From: Henricia sp. BOLD:AAB3569
Lineage: Eukaryota > Echinodermata > Asteroidea > Spinulosida > Echinasteridae
Assembly (NCBI GenBank): GCA_037783545.1
Contig: JBBELK010000388.1
Coordinates: 1 to 64,000, forward strand
DNA length: 64,000 nt
Direction of reading: 5' to 3'
The notes beneath the pieces were generated by a model. The model worked only from the letters and a program-made list of their open reading frames with translations, had not been told where the DNA came from and searched no databases. Shown here piece by piece: positions 33,225-45,858 of the stretch. The position numbers were made by a program, and so were the translations under genes. How positions within the stretch are numbered: the first letter of the stretch is position 1; each line of letters begins with the position of its first letter.

Positions 33225-34131
33225 ACAAAATCCTAGCCTTGTCCAAGGGCTGTGAAATTGTGTGAATCCGTGAAGAATTTGCCTGTATGCTTTGCAGCGA
33301 AAGTGCGCCATCACGCGGTGAATTGTAGCCAACTGCAAAATAGTCTGGTTGCCGAAATATCTTGGTTAGAGTCCTGACTTCACGGGCGAGGCTGGATCAC
33401 AGCCTTGTTCTTTATGTATTCGATTTCTTATGTGTTTCTTTATAACTGCGTTGGAAATCCGACGCAATTACTTATGCGAAACCCGAGTGCTTATAAATAT
33501 TCATATCTTACATAACATCCAATCAGAGCTCATACTCGGGTAAATTATGCGCGTGACCGGTTTGCAAGCATCTAAACGTTTGTACGTCGTACATGTGTAG
33601 TGTACATGTAGGCCTGTTTGATGCAATTATGGCGACATCACACGTAGTGATACAACTGAGGAAATCAACGGTAGTTTGAATTATGCAGCCTACAAATTGC
33701 AAATTTATGACTTTCACGAAGACCAGAAGATATCCCTCACATATATTTTGTAAAGGTATGACGTGTTTGTGAACTTACCAACTGGGTATAGGCATGGGCT
33801 ACGTACGGAAAATCTGCTATTTTTCAAACGGCACCGTATTGTTCTGTCAAAACAACCGTTAACCAATGAGCTTTTACGTCTCGCTGCTCTCTTTGAAAAA
33901 TTAGCATAAAGAGTCCCCGCCCATAAAACACATCGAATACATAAAGAACAAGGCTGTGATCCAGCCTCGCCCGTGAAGTCAGGACTCTAACCAAGATATT
34001 TCGGCAACCAGACTATTTTGCAGTTGGCTACAATTCACCGCGTGATGGCGCACTTTCGCTGCATAGCATACAGGCAAATTCTTCACGGATTCACACAATT
34101 TCACAGCCCTTGGACAAGGCTAACAAAATCC
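33225..34131. mobile_element. Mutator-like fold-back element, unit 3
   Basis: Element 33234-34122. Carries TGCTTTGCAGCG in the left arm (others TGCTATGCAGCG), shared only with unit 5. Confidence 0.82.
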
Positions 34132-34429
34132 ATGCAACGCGCGGACAACTAGTCACGCGCCCTCTGTTTAAATATATCCCATAGTTCCTTGCGAAAAGTT
34201 AACTAGCGAAATTTCGGCCCTTTTCCGTCTTCAAGCTCCAGGCTCCGGCTTCATGCGGCTCCGGCTCAAACCGCCTCCGGCTTCACTTTAGCGAAGCCAA
34301 ACCAAAAACCGTTTGGAACACTAGTCGGGCCAAGTAGGCCTACCACTCTTTTTCACCGGCTTTTTAAAAGAACTAGCAACGAGTTTTGTCGGCGGCAAAG
34401 TTTAGCAAACCTGCAAAAGTTCACAAAGT

Positions 34430-34724
34430 TGTTGTTGCTGTCACGTGATTTTCCAGTTCATGACGTCACGAAGCCGGCCGAAGTCACCTATTTAGTTGAC
34501 TTCGTTTTGTAGCCTCATTTGGGCCAAAACGAAGCCTCGAAATAAAGCCTGAAGCCGAGCCGAAGTTTGGTATGCGGTTTCAAGATGGCGGAATGGAGAC
34601 GGGACCGGAGACGGAGACGAAGCCGAGAGTTGGAAAAAGGCCCAGGTTTTTGTCATCTTGCATGTGCATGCTCTTGTGTAAACAGTGTGGACGCCTTTTT
34701 TCATAAGAATTTTTATCGATTCGA
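34430..34724 (+). promoter_or_regulatory. Shortened promoter region of G3
   Basis: CACGTG (34442-34447), TGACGTCA (34461-34468) and AAGATGGCGG are kept, but 282 bp equivalent to 23545-23826 of G2, including the whole CpG-rich patch, are missing at the junction near 34,677. The junction shows a 2-3 bp microhomology (TGT). Only about 48 bp separate it from the ATG. Confidence 0.6.
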
Positions 34725-35448
34725 ATGAGATTTTTCCTGATCTTTGCGATAATTTTGTGGACTTCAGTCGACTCGACTGTGAGGTAGGTTTCAGATGAAT
34801 ATGTTCATGATGTTTAAGTTTTTGTAACTTTGTTAAAATTAACCTAGTACTACACTAGGCCTAGTAGTAGTATAGCATAGATAAAACTTTAGTCATTATA
34901 ATATTAGTTAGGCCGAGGCTAAGCTAAGTCAAGTAGGCCCATTTAAGTTAGTCTAACATTAGACAAATCTCTTTCCTAACTTTATACCCTCAACTTTAGT
35001 TACAGTGTTGAACTTCACACCAAAAGCCTACCCTAGGTTTATGCAGCTTTCTTTCTTTCTCTCTTTTTTTAAAACAAGATAAGAGTTCCCGGAGAGCTAG
35101 GATAGACCCATGCATATAAAGGCTTGAGCTTGCATGTGCAAACCACGTTTTGTTAAAACAATAATTATTTCTTTCCTGAATTTTGTTCCTAGTTCACAGA
35201 CCCTGAGCACCATCTCGGGTCCCTTCCAGGGCAATCCTACCATCTCTGCCCTGACTAGTGATGACTGCCTTTCAACTGTTGATTGGCATGAGATCATCTT
35301 CATCACTGCAGTCCCGATAGCTGCTGGCTTTGGACTGCTGCTGCTCGCGGCCTTTCTGAAAGATATGAGACAGGCTTGCAAGGTAGGCCAACAAGTCAAC
35401 AAGTCTGTACACTTACTAGCATTAAACTTTTAAAGTGTCTAGTGTGTC

Positions 35449-35615
35449 CAGCAGCCGATTTCACGAAAGAGTGCGCAGCTTGCGCAACTTTTGAAAAATG
35501 GCGCAAGCCCCATAGCTTGCGTGTAATTATCACCGGAATGTTGCGCAGCTTGCGCAATAAAAAGTGGCGCAAGGGGGCTTACGCAGTGCGCAAGGATTCG
35601 TGAAATCGGCTGCTG
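35449..35615. mobile_element. Inverted-repeat MITE a, intron 2 of G3
   Basis: G1-type version (GCGCAAGGATTCG). Confidence 0.65.
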
Positions 35616-35660
35616 ATCTGATCACATTTCTGAGGTGCCCATTTTTGCCATGGGTGTTCA

Positions 35661-35780
35661 GGGGTCGATTTCACAAAAGTTAAGACGAGCTCAATGCGTC
35701 CTAATTCCCATACCAACGTCCCAATATAAGAAGAGTGACCCTTCCTAAGTTGCGTCTTAGCGCTTTGTGAAATCGGCCCC
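35661..35780. mobile_element. Inverted-repeat MITE b, intron 2 of G3
   Basis: G1-type right end (TTTGTGAAATCGG). Confidence 0.65.
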
Positions 35781-35797
35781 AGGTTTTTTACCATATC

Positions 35798-36359
35798 ATT
35801 TGTCATATTTTTCTCATTACCAATCTGAACATTTGTGCTCTTAATCTGTATATTTTTAAGGATATTGTCAAAAAGTACTGATCTTTTGTAAACTAATTTA
35901 AATCCATTCCATAAACAGTGCAGCGATTACACCAGCATTTTTGCTTCCACACCAAATTAAAGATTTCAAATTGTATGTTTTCTTACCCATATAACTAGTA
36001 TTCATGGTATCTTGGGATGGTATTTTATATGATTATTAGGTTACAGCAAAATCCATTATCTAGAAAACTCTGAACAAGCAGAGCCCCTTTAAAGGAGTGT
36101 GTTCAGATTCTTCTACCAAAAGGTTTTATTTTAACCTAACCATCATATAAAATACCTCCCCAAAATACTATCCATTGGTAAGAAAACATGAAATTTGCAA
36201 TCTCCAATTTGGATGTGAAAGCAAAAATGTTGGTGTAATTTTGGCGCTGCTTTATGGAACAAATAAATTACTTTACAAAACATCTGTGTGTTTTTTGTTA
36301 CGATATCCTTTAAAAATATATGGATTGAGAACGCGAAATTTGAGAAAATTATGACAAAT
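35798..36359. repeat. Large fold-back, intron 2 of G3
   Basis: Full-length centre as in G1 and G5. Confidence 0.6.
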
Positions 36360-36940
36360 TTACAGTTGCCCAAAATTCGACCTCATCAGTTGACAAGAAC
36401 AAACATTACTAAAATTGGTAATTGCAGTGGTAACAAACACCACATGATTTTGTTGTTCGCGTCAAATGGTTCCTATGTAACAGTTTACCATTTATGTACT
36501 CTATCTTTAAGTCGGGATTCGTTGTCTGTTATAGCAATATGATTCCTCCTTTTTTCTTTGCTTCAAACAGAGCAATCGTTCCTGCCCTCCAGCTCCTCCA
36601 ACCATCAGAGCTAAAAAGGAACGCACCTACGTCATAGACGTAGAATACGGAGGCCGTACAACATGGGGTTCATTCCTGAGTTGGTGTGCTGTGCAGACAT
36701 CATCAGCCGAAATCAAAAACCGACGTCTGGTGAGACTCCGTGGAAGTACTGGCCTCAGCAACTGGTAAGATAAAGACTACCGTACGTGCCTTCATGCGAG
36801 TTCAGATATAAACCCAAGTCTGACTGACGATTTCTGTCTTGTTACTTAATGATTTCCTTGAATTCCTTCGTTACAATGATGTGTCATTTGTTATGATTAA
36901 GCAATTTAGGGATGTTCAGCACAGCAGAATATGAGGATGT

Positions 36941-37066
36941 GTGTAAAGTGAAATGTAACACAATTCATTGAGGTTGTAATATATTGCATTTCCCTTTTGC
37001 TTGGAGAATGGGATTTATTGTGTATTTTGACAATAGCAATGCATTATGTAACATTTCACCTTACAC
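36941..37066. repeat. Imperfect hairpin repeat, intron 3 of G3
   Basis: Same as in the other units. Confidence 0.55.
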
Positions 37067-40000
37067 CCACCCCCATATTGAGCTGAGCTGCACATCCACC
37101 AATTATTGCAAGATAGAGAGCATTGTTAATCAAACTCGAGTTTCCGAACGTTTTTGGGGAGTTTAAAATAATGTTTGTTTGATTATGGTACATGTATTTT
37201 GTTTTTGGTCCGTCCTCCAGGGTGTCTTTTTATCTGGTTCTTGGAAAGAAATCAGAACAGAAGACGATCACGACCCCTCGCCCCATCGGTAATCTGGTAG
37301 CTGTGGAGTCGAAATACCCGCCAATAAGAGACAGGTTCCTCCCCAGACCATTGCCAACTGCCAATACCAGGGCCTGTCTGAGAGGACTCTTCAAAAGGGC
37401 ATGTGATATGTAAGCATTTATAAGAAAATTACATTTTGCAAAAGACAAATAGTTGTATTAAACAATTAATGGCCTATTGTATCATTTGCAACATTGTATC
37501 ATTTGCAACATTCTTTAGATATGCCAGGAATCTGTAAAAAGTGTTATCTAGCAAATGATACATTGGCCTTTAAAGCCCCATGGCAATACATCATTTGTAG
37601 TGACCCAAAATTTTACTTGACGAGTTGATGAGAAAAACCTAACTAAAAGTGTTGATAGCGATGGTAACATACAAGGACTAAAAAGTTTTCCAATAAATCT
37701 GTCTTTAGGTAGTTTAATTCAATTAGATATAGTCTGAACATTGAGATTGATAAAAAAATGAATAAAGGTTTTTGTCTTTCTTTCTATTTTCAGTGAGATC
37801 AGACGTATCCATGCCAAGGACACAAAGACACAAGAACATTACTTCACCGTCAGTGGTCCAAGCAGTGGTGGCATCTCATCGACAGATCAAGGGATTATCA
37901 CCACCCTTCCGCTGTTATATTCAGCCACTCCGCCCAAAACTACGTCGCCTACTACTTCACCAATGCTTCCCTGTGGACCTCTACATTCATGCCCCGGTAC
38001 CAAGGTAATTTCACCGGAGTACGACACGTCACCCTCTTGTTTGCGAGTATCAGTCACACCATGGTTGCTGCCGTTGCGTTGTCCATGTTAGCAGTGGAAT
38101 CGTCCATGGAGGAGTCTATTGTGCTCAGCTGGCCTAATTATAATCTGACCCTAGCTGTGGTAGTTAGAGCAGCTGTAGTTGGTGTCGTAGTCTTCGCATT
38201 CATGGGCATTGTTGAGATGATCTTCCGTGCCGCACCAACTGTATGGTCGGTACATCCACCTTGCCTACTCGTGCAACAGCAGAATGAAGACATGTTTTCG
38301 GATGGCTACCAACCGACTTGTGTGCAGTCTGTAGAGGGAGATTTCTACGGAGGTGAATCTATTAGTGTTGTGGGTATTCTCCGCGAAACCAGCAGTGCTC
38401 CAGATATCATGCAGACCCAGAGTTCCAAACAAGTGCGTGATAACACCCGGAAGTACTTCAATCAACCGGGATTGTTTGGTAGAGGTTTGACTCGCTGCTC
38501 TCAATGGACCGACAAACTTCATGCTGAAAAGTTAAACAGCAAACAGTTTACCAAATCTACATTTGACACCAAACCTGATGCGTCTCTATCCCCCAACGTG
38601 ACAATCAACCCTACTAATGACAATACCAACAATTCCAAGAATGACATCAAGCTTGCTGTTAGTTCCAACTGCATCGCAGCTAGCCCCGGGAACAGATCTC
38701 AGACAATCGACGTAACCAGGATTCCTTGCTCGTCTACATCAATTGACTTCAAAACCAGTTCCTTCGTAATTGAACCGGTGACATATTATCAACCAAGGTC
38801 TACATCAAGTGCTTCTGCTGCCAGGAGCAGTTCATCACTCTTTTCCAACGAGTCAATTGAGAAAGCAAGACCCGATGACAACCATGATGGCAAGACCATT
38901 CCGGCAATTGAGGACCGTTCAACCCAAACTGATACCATGAAGCAGACTTCTCTAATCAAGACAATTCTCCATGAGCCATTACAGAGCCGACCTAAATCCA
39001 TCTCTTGCACTGCGCCTGCAACCGTTCAGCCCTACTGCAACAAACAAAATATCACTATTCAGAAGCAGGCAGCAGACGACAACCACCGTGCTGCACACAG
39101 TGATCCGTACAAGTTCCAAGACCCTGACCCTTCAGAAAAATTCGTATCCTACTTGGATGTTCTTACGGAGGAGAATATCAAGACAGCTACAATTAAACGC
39201 ACCAGGAATTACATCAACAGGTTTACCGACATGGGAAAGGCTAAAATTGTCATCTTGCCTTACGATGATTCCGAAGCAGCCCAGGACGTGTCCGACATCG
39301 ACGAGATGAATGTAATCTCCGTTCTCGATGATATCCACCAGTTAAGACAAATCCCGATGAAAAGACCCCAGCTGCAGTGACAACTCGTTCCGACTACATC
39401 CTCAATATTCCCATGGATTTTGAGCTGCCAAGCGTGACCATACAGACAAGCACTAGCATCCGGTCGGTCTTCTTCGGGATTAGAAAATGGTTTTCGGGAT
39501 TGCTGTCTAAACCCAGACTTGATATTGGCGATGACTACAAGTTGGAAGTGACTAAAAATGATTCTTCCATGAAAACCCCAGCCAAAACCAAGCACACCGC
39601 CTCAAGCTGGCTTCCTATTAGTGGAAATAACAACTGCGATACTGAAGAAAAGCCGATCAATATCCTAGGCTCTGTCTTCCAAAGATCGAGCGACAGGTTC
39701 GAGTACAATTCCGTCTCTTCATCCACCAGTTTGAGCAGCATCCAGTCAGTTTAGATTGCCTTGAAGAAACAACTCACTCCAGTCGCAAAGTTCATTATTT
39801 TATTCTGCCACGTCCTTCTGATTGCGTCCTGCGTGATTGCGATGTGGTGGTCCATATACTCCCTTCATGGCTATTGTCGGAGCGCCTTATGGGAGTGGGC
39901 TGCCACTGCTGCCACTGCTGTTCTCATCCAGGCTATAATTTGTGATACCATCAAGGCTGCCATCATAACGTTTCTCAAGCGGTTGTCCTTCGAGGAAGAG

Positions 40001-40471
40001 ACAAAACCAAAGCCCTACTCCATCATTCTCTAATCTGTATCGCACAGATGTATAATACGCATACTGGCCATATAAATCACAGTCATCAAGTTCGATTAGC
40101 CTTTTGCGTGTTTCACATAAATAGCATCTAACGTACGGAATCTCTTTATTTCACCTGTACCCAATAGATGACCATACTAGATATTTGTTGCTATGTAATG
40201 GGTGCACGTGACCGGTGTGAAGTACATAATACATACCATGTTCACTGTACGACAGAATGGCATAAAATAACCAGACTGTTGGTTGCTATAGGCAGTGGCC
40301 TGCACCGTGTAGCAACATAGTATGCAAACTTTCTGAACGGCACACTGAAAGTGAAGAATTCGGAGTGCCAGCCATAGTGCAACGGTTACTCGCAAAAGGC
40401 TAATTACAGTGTAGGTTCTGCCGTGAACCTACTGGATTAACTTTGGATCATGATATACACAAAATTTACCA

Positions 40472-40477
40472 AATAAA
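40472..40477 (+). terminator. Candidate poly(A) signal, G3
   Basis: AATAAA at the homologous place. Confidence 0.45.
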
Positions 40478-41619
40478 ACAATTTCAACTGCAAAGCATAA
40501 CAAGCAAACGAAATGTTAAAAACAAAAAAAACCTAAACATTAAATGCTGCAAATCAAATATGGTGAATATTTCACCATACTGCATTCGTGCAGTTGTAAA
40601 TATGTAAATATATGTTGTGTTTGAAAAAAAAAATATATATATATAAAAAGAAAAAAATATGTATAAAATATAAAAAGGGGAAATTTACTATACTGGCTAT
40701 GGTCAAATTAAAGAGACTAGAAAAAAATTATCAACACTCAATGTAAGTTTCCAAAACAAAACAAAATTAAAGCAAATATTTACACCGACTGGAGAGTTTG
40801 TGCTATACAGAAAGAATATCTTGTACTTCCAGATTACTTTCAGGTGATTTTAAGCTTCCTGACGAAGTAGAGAAAATACTAATTATTTTCCAGAGACATT
40901 TCTCAAATTTCTCAGTGCACACTAGCAAATATCATTGTACATTACACTAACTGTTGTACAATTCGGGTGATCAAAGTCTGGTTAAAGAAAGAAAACTTTG
41001 TAAATTCACAAGATGTTTAACAATGTTTTAAAAAATGTGTTGATACTAGAATAATCATGGAAAATGAAAGAATATCATCCTTTATTCATTTAATAAAATA
41101 TTTGCATCAACGGTGTTTATCGATCATGAAACTCCTAAAATGAAATTTGTAACTTTCAGCAAACAAGTATATCTGAATTCTGTAAAAATCTGTAAAAAGC
41201 CAGTTTTATAGTTTAATAGAAAGCGAAGAAATGTATTTTGAATTATGTACAGAATTACACACTGGAATGATTCATTCAGAACACAAACTCATTGCTTATA
41301 ATGCAATTATCTCATTTTTAATAGTTCTTGTTCATATTTTTTTGTATCAATGTATCGGTATATGGTACAACATCATGGTGATTAATTACAATTCTGCGAT
41401 GAGGGGGGAAAAAATCTGGTGTGTTGAACTATTTTATTATGTGTGCTTGCCTTCAAATAATGTGGATTGGAAAGCTGGAGAACAAAAGACAAGGTGAAAG
41501 TATTTGTGAGTTCGTACAAAGCAAGATAGTTCTAAGGGGGGAAAAGACATTTCTAAGTAAGAGGAAAAACAGACTGCAAAATTTTTTTTGACAGGGTCAC
41601 ACTAGTCTACCACAACTAA

Positions 41620-41807
41620 GGGGCCATCCATAAAGTACGTAGGCACGGGGGGAGGGGGAGAGTTATTGGTTTTTTTTAAAGCCAATGCGTACACCTAACG
41701 TTAAAGTATATGGGTGACGTCACGAATTTTGCGTACGTTAAAGTATATGGGCATGGGGGCGGGGGTCTAAACACGTCGGCATTTTGTGCGTATTTATGGA
41801 TGGCCCC
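41620..41807. mobile_element. Harbinger-like MITE, unit 4
   Basis: Identical boundaries and TAA flanks. Confidence 0.75.
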
Positions 41808-44076
41808 TAAACGAGAGTCACCTGGACTGAACTGTCACGAGAAAATTCCACGCCGTTATGGTTTCATCATTTTCCACCACCATATTTGCGAAATAAAAGT
41901 GCGACATTGCGAATTATTTGCAAAGATATTTGCGATTTGCGATGTCCCTTGTATGTATACGCCACGATATTATACTAAACAATATTTTGCTCGCTTCATT
42001 GGAAAATAATATCTTAATCAGAAAACTGTGGTGTGGCGCGTTTGAGATGCGTTCCTGGGGCCCGCCCGGCACGGCTTGTGAATTCGTAATCCATGATCCA
42101 AGATTCCGCGCACACTGTGACGAAAAAGCGAAAAGCACCCTAACATGCATGTAGCTGTGATATTTTTTTCTCAGACCAAATGGCTCCATCCTAGACAAGA
42201 CAGTATAATAGCACACTGATTTCTTTTCCCCTAAAATGAGCCTGTAGGCCTACTTATTTTTTTCCCAGGAGATTTTCAAAAACGGGAAAATATATATTTG
42301 AAAAATTACGCAGTTTCCCGGCTTTGAAAAAAGGGTTGAAGACAGATAACATGATTGGGAAAAGGAACAACCGCATAACTAATGTTGATAAACTGTCCTG
42401 TTTCAGCCACATAATCAGAAAACCTGAGAAATCCGTGCATGGTAAAAAAAAAAAAAGAAGAAGGGGTCTGCAGACAGTTGACAATTTCTCTTAGCTCACA
42501 AAGGTACCATTTTACCATTGCTATATCAACATTTTTAGTCACATAGGTTTTTCTTGTAAATTCGTGAACTAAAGTTTTGGTTAAAGTTACATTGTCCGTA
42601 CGTGGTTCTCAGCAAATTCGATTTGTTTTTTCTCAGAACGAATTTTTAAAGCATTTACTTTACTTTGACAAAATAAAAACATCATATTTTGTATTTTAGA
42701 CATCACCAAGTCTGTGAAAAACGACGTTTTTTGTACGGCCGTTTTTGCGGCTTTGCTTTTAATTGCCGTGAGTTGAATAATTGCGGACCGACAATAATTC
42801 GAAATACAAGTATTGACAGTAATTGTTTGATAACTAAACGTTGGTCGATTTTTGTCCGTTGATGTCTCATTTGAATTAAGGTGAATAACTTGTATGTTTC
42901 TAGAAAAGTATCACCTTTCGACGTGCAACACTCAAATCACGCGGACATATCATCTTTAACTGCAAAACAATGTTAGGGCTTTAAAACATAGCATTTTCTC
43001 CTGAAAAAGTACCATATTTTTAACACGGGAAAAACCATGTGGTGTTTTGTAATCGCATTTCCATCAACACATTTAGTCGGGTTTTTCTTGTCAAATTGCG
43101 AAGTACCCGATAAATGTTTGGGTAACTGCAAATGATGTATTGGGCCTGGGGATTTAAAATTTGGATGTTTAGGGGTGCAGCCAAGTAAAAATAGGTAGAG
43201 ATCTGTGCGACGAGCTCATGAATATTTTGTATGCCCTCAAACTGTTCTTTATTAGGGAGAGTTGCGAGCTGAACGAGTGTGGTCTTGTGTAAAATATGAC
43301 TATCGTCGCTATGTGGGGTATTTTTTCTTCCAACTATAAACATTTTAGACACTGTAGCTCCTATAAGTGGCCCTATTTTGCCCAGTAGCGTATGTGCCTT
43401 TGTTCCAAAATGGGTGCTGGTCTAGTTAGCAAGTTTCACTGTTGCAGGGGTAGTTTTGTTTCAAGTGGACATTAGGGAATAAAAGTGACGGATTACCCCC
43501 ATAAAATTGAACAGAATTGAAAAGATGAGACTTCAGTGAGTATTCCGGTTGTTATCCTGAGAAGCTGAGAGAGTTGTGAGTATTTTAAAATGATTTTTGA
43601 AAATTGGGCATTTAGCATTGGTAAATTCACTGTAAAATACCGCGTGCTTGAACGAATTTGCGGCCCAAAGGGATTTTGAGAAACGGCGCAAACCTCCTCG
43701 AAAAAGGCGTTATTTGGGCCCAGTTTATTTATTTATTTATTTATTTCTGTGGCAGAGGTTTCATCTTCGTCCATTTTGATTTCTACAACAATAAATGTTT
43801 TGTTTTGTTGCTGCACGACGCGTGGGTTCAGGCGATGGCGTCACAAAAGTACTCGGACGAATCCAATATTTTGTTTTTGGGGGAATGGGCCCCTCGCTCG
43901 ATGTACGTTAATCAGCATTCTCATTTCCCTACAGTGCTACCGCTGATAATTTGACAGCATTTGTTTTCACACATATGATGATTGATCACTTCACTTCTAC
44001 AGCGTTTAAAGTAGGCCAACTCCTCTTTTTCAGTTCTTTTTTGTTGTTATTGTGCGGCCGGAGATGCACTCCTTCT

Positions 44077-44983
44077 ACAAAATCCTAGCCTTGTCCAAGG
44101 GCTGTGAAATTGTGTGAATCCGTGAAGAATTTGCCTGTATGCTATGCAGCGAAAGTGCGCCATCACGCGGTGAATTGTAGCCAACTGCAAAATAGTCTGG
44201 TTGCCGAAATATCTTGGTTAGAGTCCTGACTTCACGGGCGAGGCTGGATCACAGCCTTGTTCTTTATGTATTCGATTTATTATGTGTTTCTTTATAACTG
44301 CGTTGGAAATCCGACGCAATTACTTATGCGAAACCCGAGTGCTTATAAATATTCATATCTTACATAACATCCAATCAGAGCTCATACTCGGGTAAATTAT
44401 GCGCGTGACCGGTTTGCAAGCATCTAAACGTTTGTACGTCGTACATGTGTAGTGTACATGTAGGCCTGTTTGATGCAATTATGGCGACATCACACGTAGT
44501 GATACAACTGAGGAAATCAACGGTAGTTTGAATTATGCAGCCTACAAATTGCAAATTGATGACTTTCACGAAGACCAGAAGATATCCCTCACATATATTT
44601 TGTAAAGGTATGACGTGTTTGTGAACTTACCAACTGGGTATAGGCCTGGGCTACGTACGGAAAATCTGCTATTTTTCAAACGGCACCGTATTGTTCTGTC
44701 AAAACAACCGTTAACCAATGAGCTTTTACGTCTCGCTGCTCTCTTTGAAAAATTAGCATAAAGAGTCCCCGCCCATAAAACACATCGAATACATAAAGAA
44801 CAAGGCTGTGATCCAGCCTCGCCCGTGAAGTCAGGACTCTAACCAAGATATTTCGGCAACCAGACTATTTTGCAGTTGGCTACAATTCACCGCGTGATGG
44901 CGCACTTTCGCTGCATAGCATACAGGCAAATTCTTCACGGATTCACACAATTTCACAGCCCTTGGACAAGGCTAACAAAATCC
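44077..44983. mobile_element. Mutator-like fold-back element, unit 4
   Basis: Element 44086-44974; carries the unit 2 marker TTTATTATG. Confidence 0.82.
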
Positions 44984-45281
44984 ATGCAACGCGCGGACAA
45001 CTAGTCACGCGCCCTCTGTTTAAATATATCCCATAGTTCCTTGCGAAAAGTTAACTAGCGAAATTTCGGCCCTTTTCCGTCTTCAAGCTCCAGGCTCCGG
45101 CTTCATGCGGCTCCGGCTCAAACCGCCTCCGGCTTCACTTTAGCGAAGCCAAACCAAAAACCGTTTGGAACACTAGTCGGGCCTAGTAGGCCTACCACTC
45201 TTTTTCACCGGCTTTTTAAAAGAACTAGCAACGAGTTTTGTCGGCGGCAAAGTTTAGCAAACCTGCAAAAGTTCACAAAGT

Positions 45282-45858
45282 TGTTGTTGCTGTCACGTGA
45301 TTTTCCAGTTCATGACGTCACGAAGCCGGCCGAAGTCACCTATTTAGTTGACTTCGTTTTGTAGCCTCATTTGGGCCAAAACGAAGCCTCGAAATAAAGC
45401 CTGAAGCCGAGCCGAAGTTTGGTATGCGGTTTCAAGATGGCGGAATGGAGACGGGACCGGAGACGGAGACGAAGCCGAGAGTTGGAAAAAGGCCCAGGTT
45501 TTTGTCATCTTGCATGTGCATGCTCTTGTCAAAAATGGGAAAAGAAGTGCCTGCGAACAAGTAAATTCGGCCTAGGTGGGTCATATTTACTATTTGTTAA
45601 TATAACCTCCAGAAAGAAAGGGTAAATTTTCAGAAATAAACTTCGTCGTCGCTGGTTTTTGGTTGGATATTTCATTCAATAAAGTGATTGTCACGTCACA
45701 GTTGTTAACTCGAACTCGCGCCGCGCACCGCGCGCTCGCGCTACGCCCAGGCAGCCAGGGTAAACAAAACCCAGTGTTGTCTTTAGAAACGGCACATTGC
45801 GTGTATGCTGTGTAAACAGTGTGGACGCCTTTTTTCATAAGAAATTTTATCGATTCGA
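45282..45858 (+). promoter_or_regulatory. Probable promoter and leader of G4
   Basis: TGACGTCA at 45313-45320 and all other motifs as in G2. Confidence 0.5.

Larger units (their letters stand above)
29182..34429. other. Spacer of unit 3 (G2 to G3)
   Basis: No gene seen. It matches 51167-56414 at offset 21,985 more closely than the adjacent spacers; both read TTCGTACTCCATG where the others have TTCGTAATCCATG. Confidence 0.7.
34725..40033 (+). pseudogene. G3: polycystin-1-like gene copy with frameshifts and TAG
   Basis: Exons 34725-34783, 35193-35382, 36571-36764, 37221-37409 and 37794-40033. Exons 1-4 are intact and correctly spliced on paper. Exon 5 has a 10-bp loss near 37,940 (shared with G1), a private 1-bp loss near 39,333 (GATGATATCC where the others have GATGATATTCC), and TAG at 39752-39754. 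The first of these shifts the frame just before TM2, so the protein would end soon after the PLAT-like region. A private Ser-to-Tyr change lies in the loop. The upstream deletion also removes much of the 5' leader. Clearly non-functional for the full protein, although a secreted or single-TM N-terminal product cannot be excluded. Confidence 0.85.
40034..45281. other. Spacer of unit 4 (G3 to G4)
   Basis: No gene seen. Shares the markers of the unit 2 spacer (GATGTATAATAC, CCAGAGAC, GCAAAATTTTTTTT, GGCCTGGGCTAC). The A-tract near 42,444 is one of the most variable sites among the units. Confidence 0.7.
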
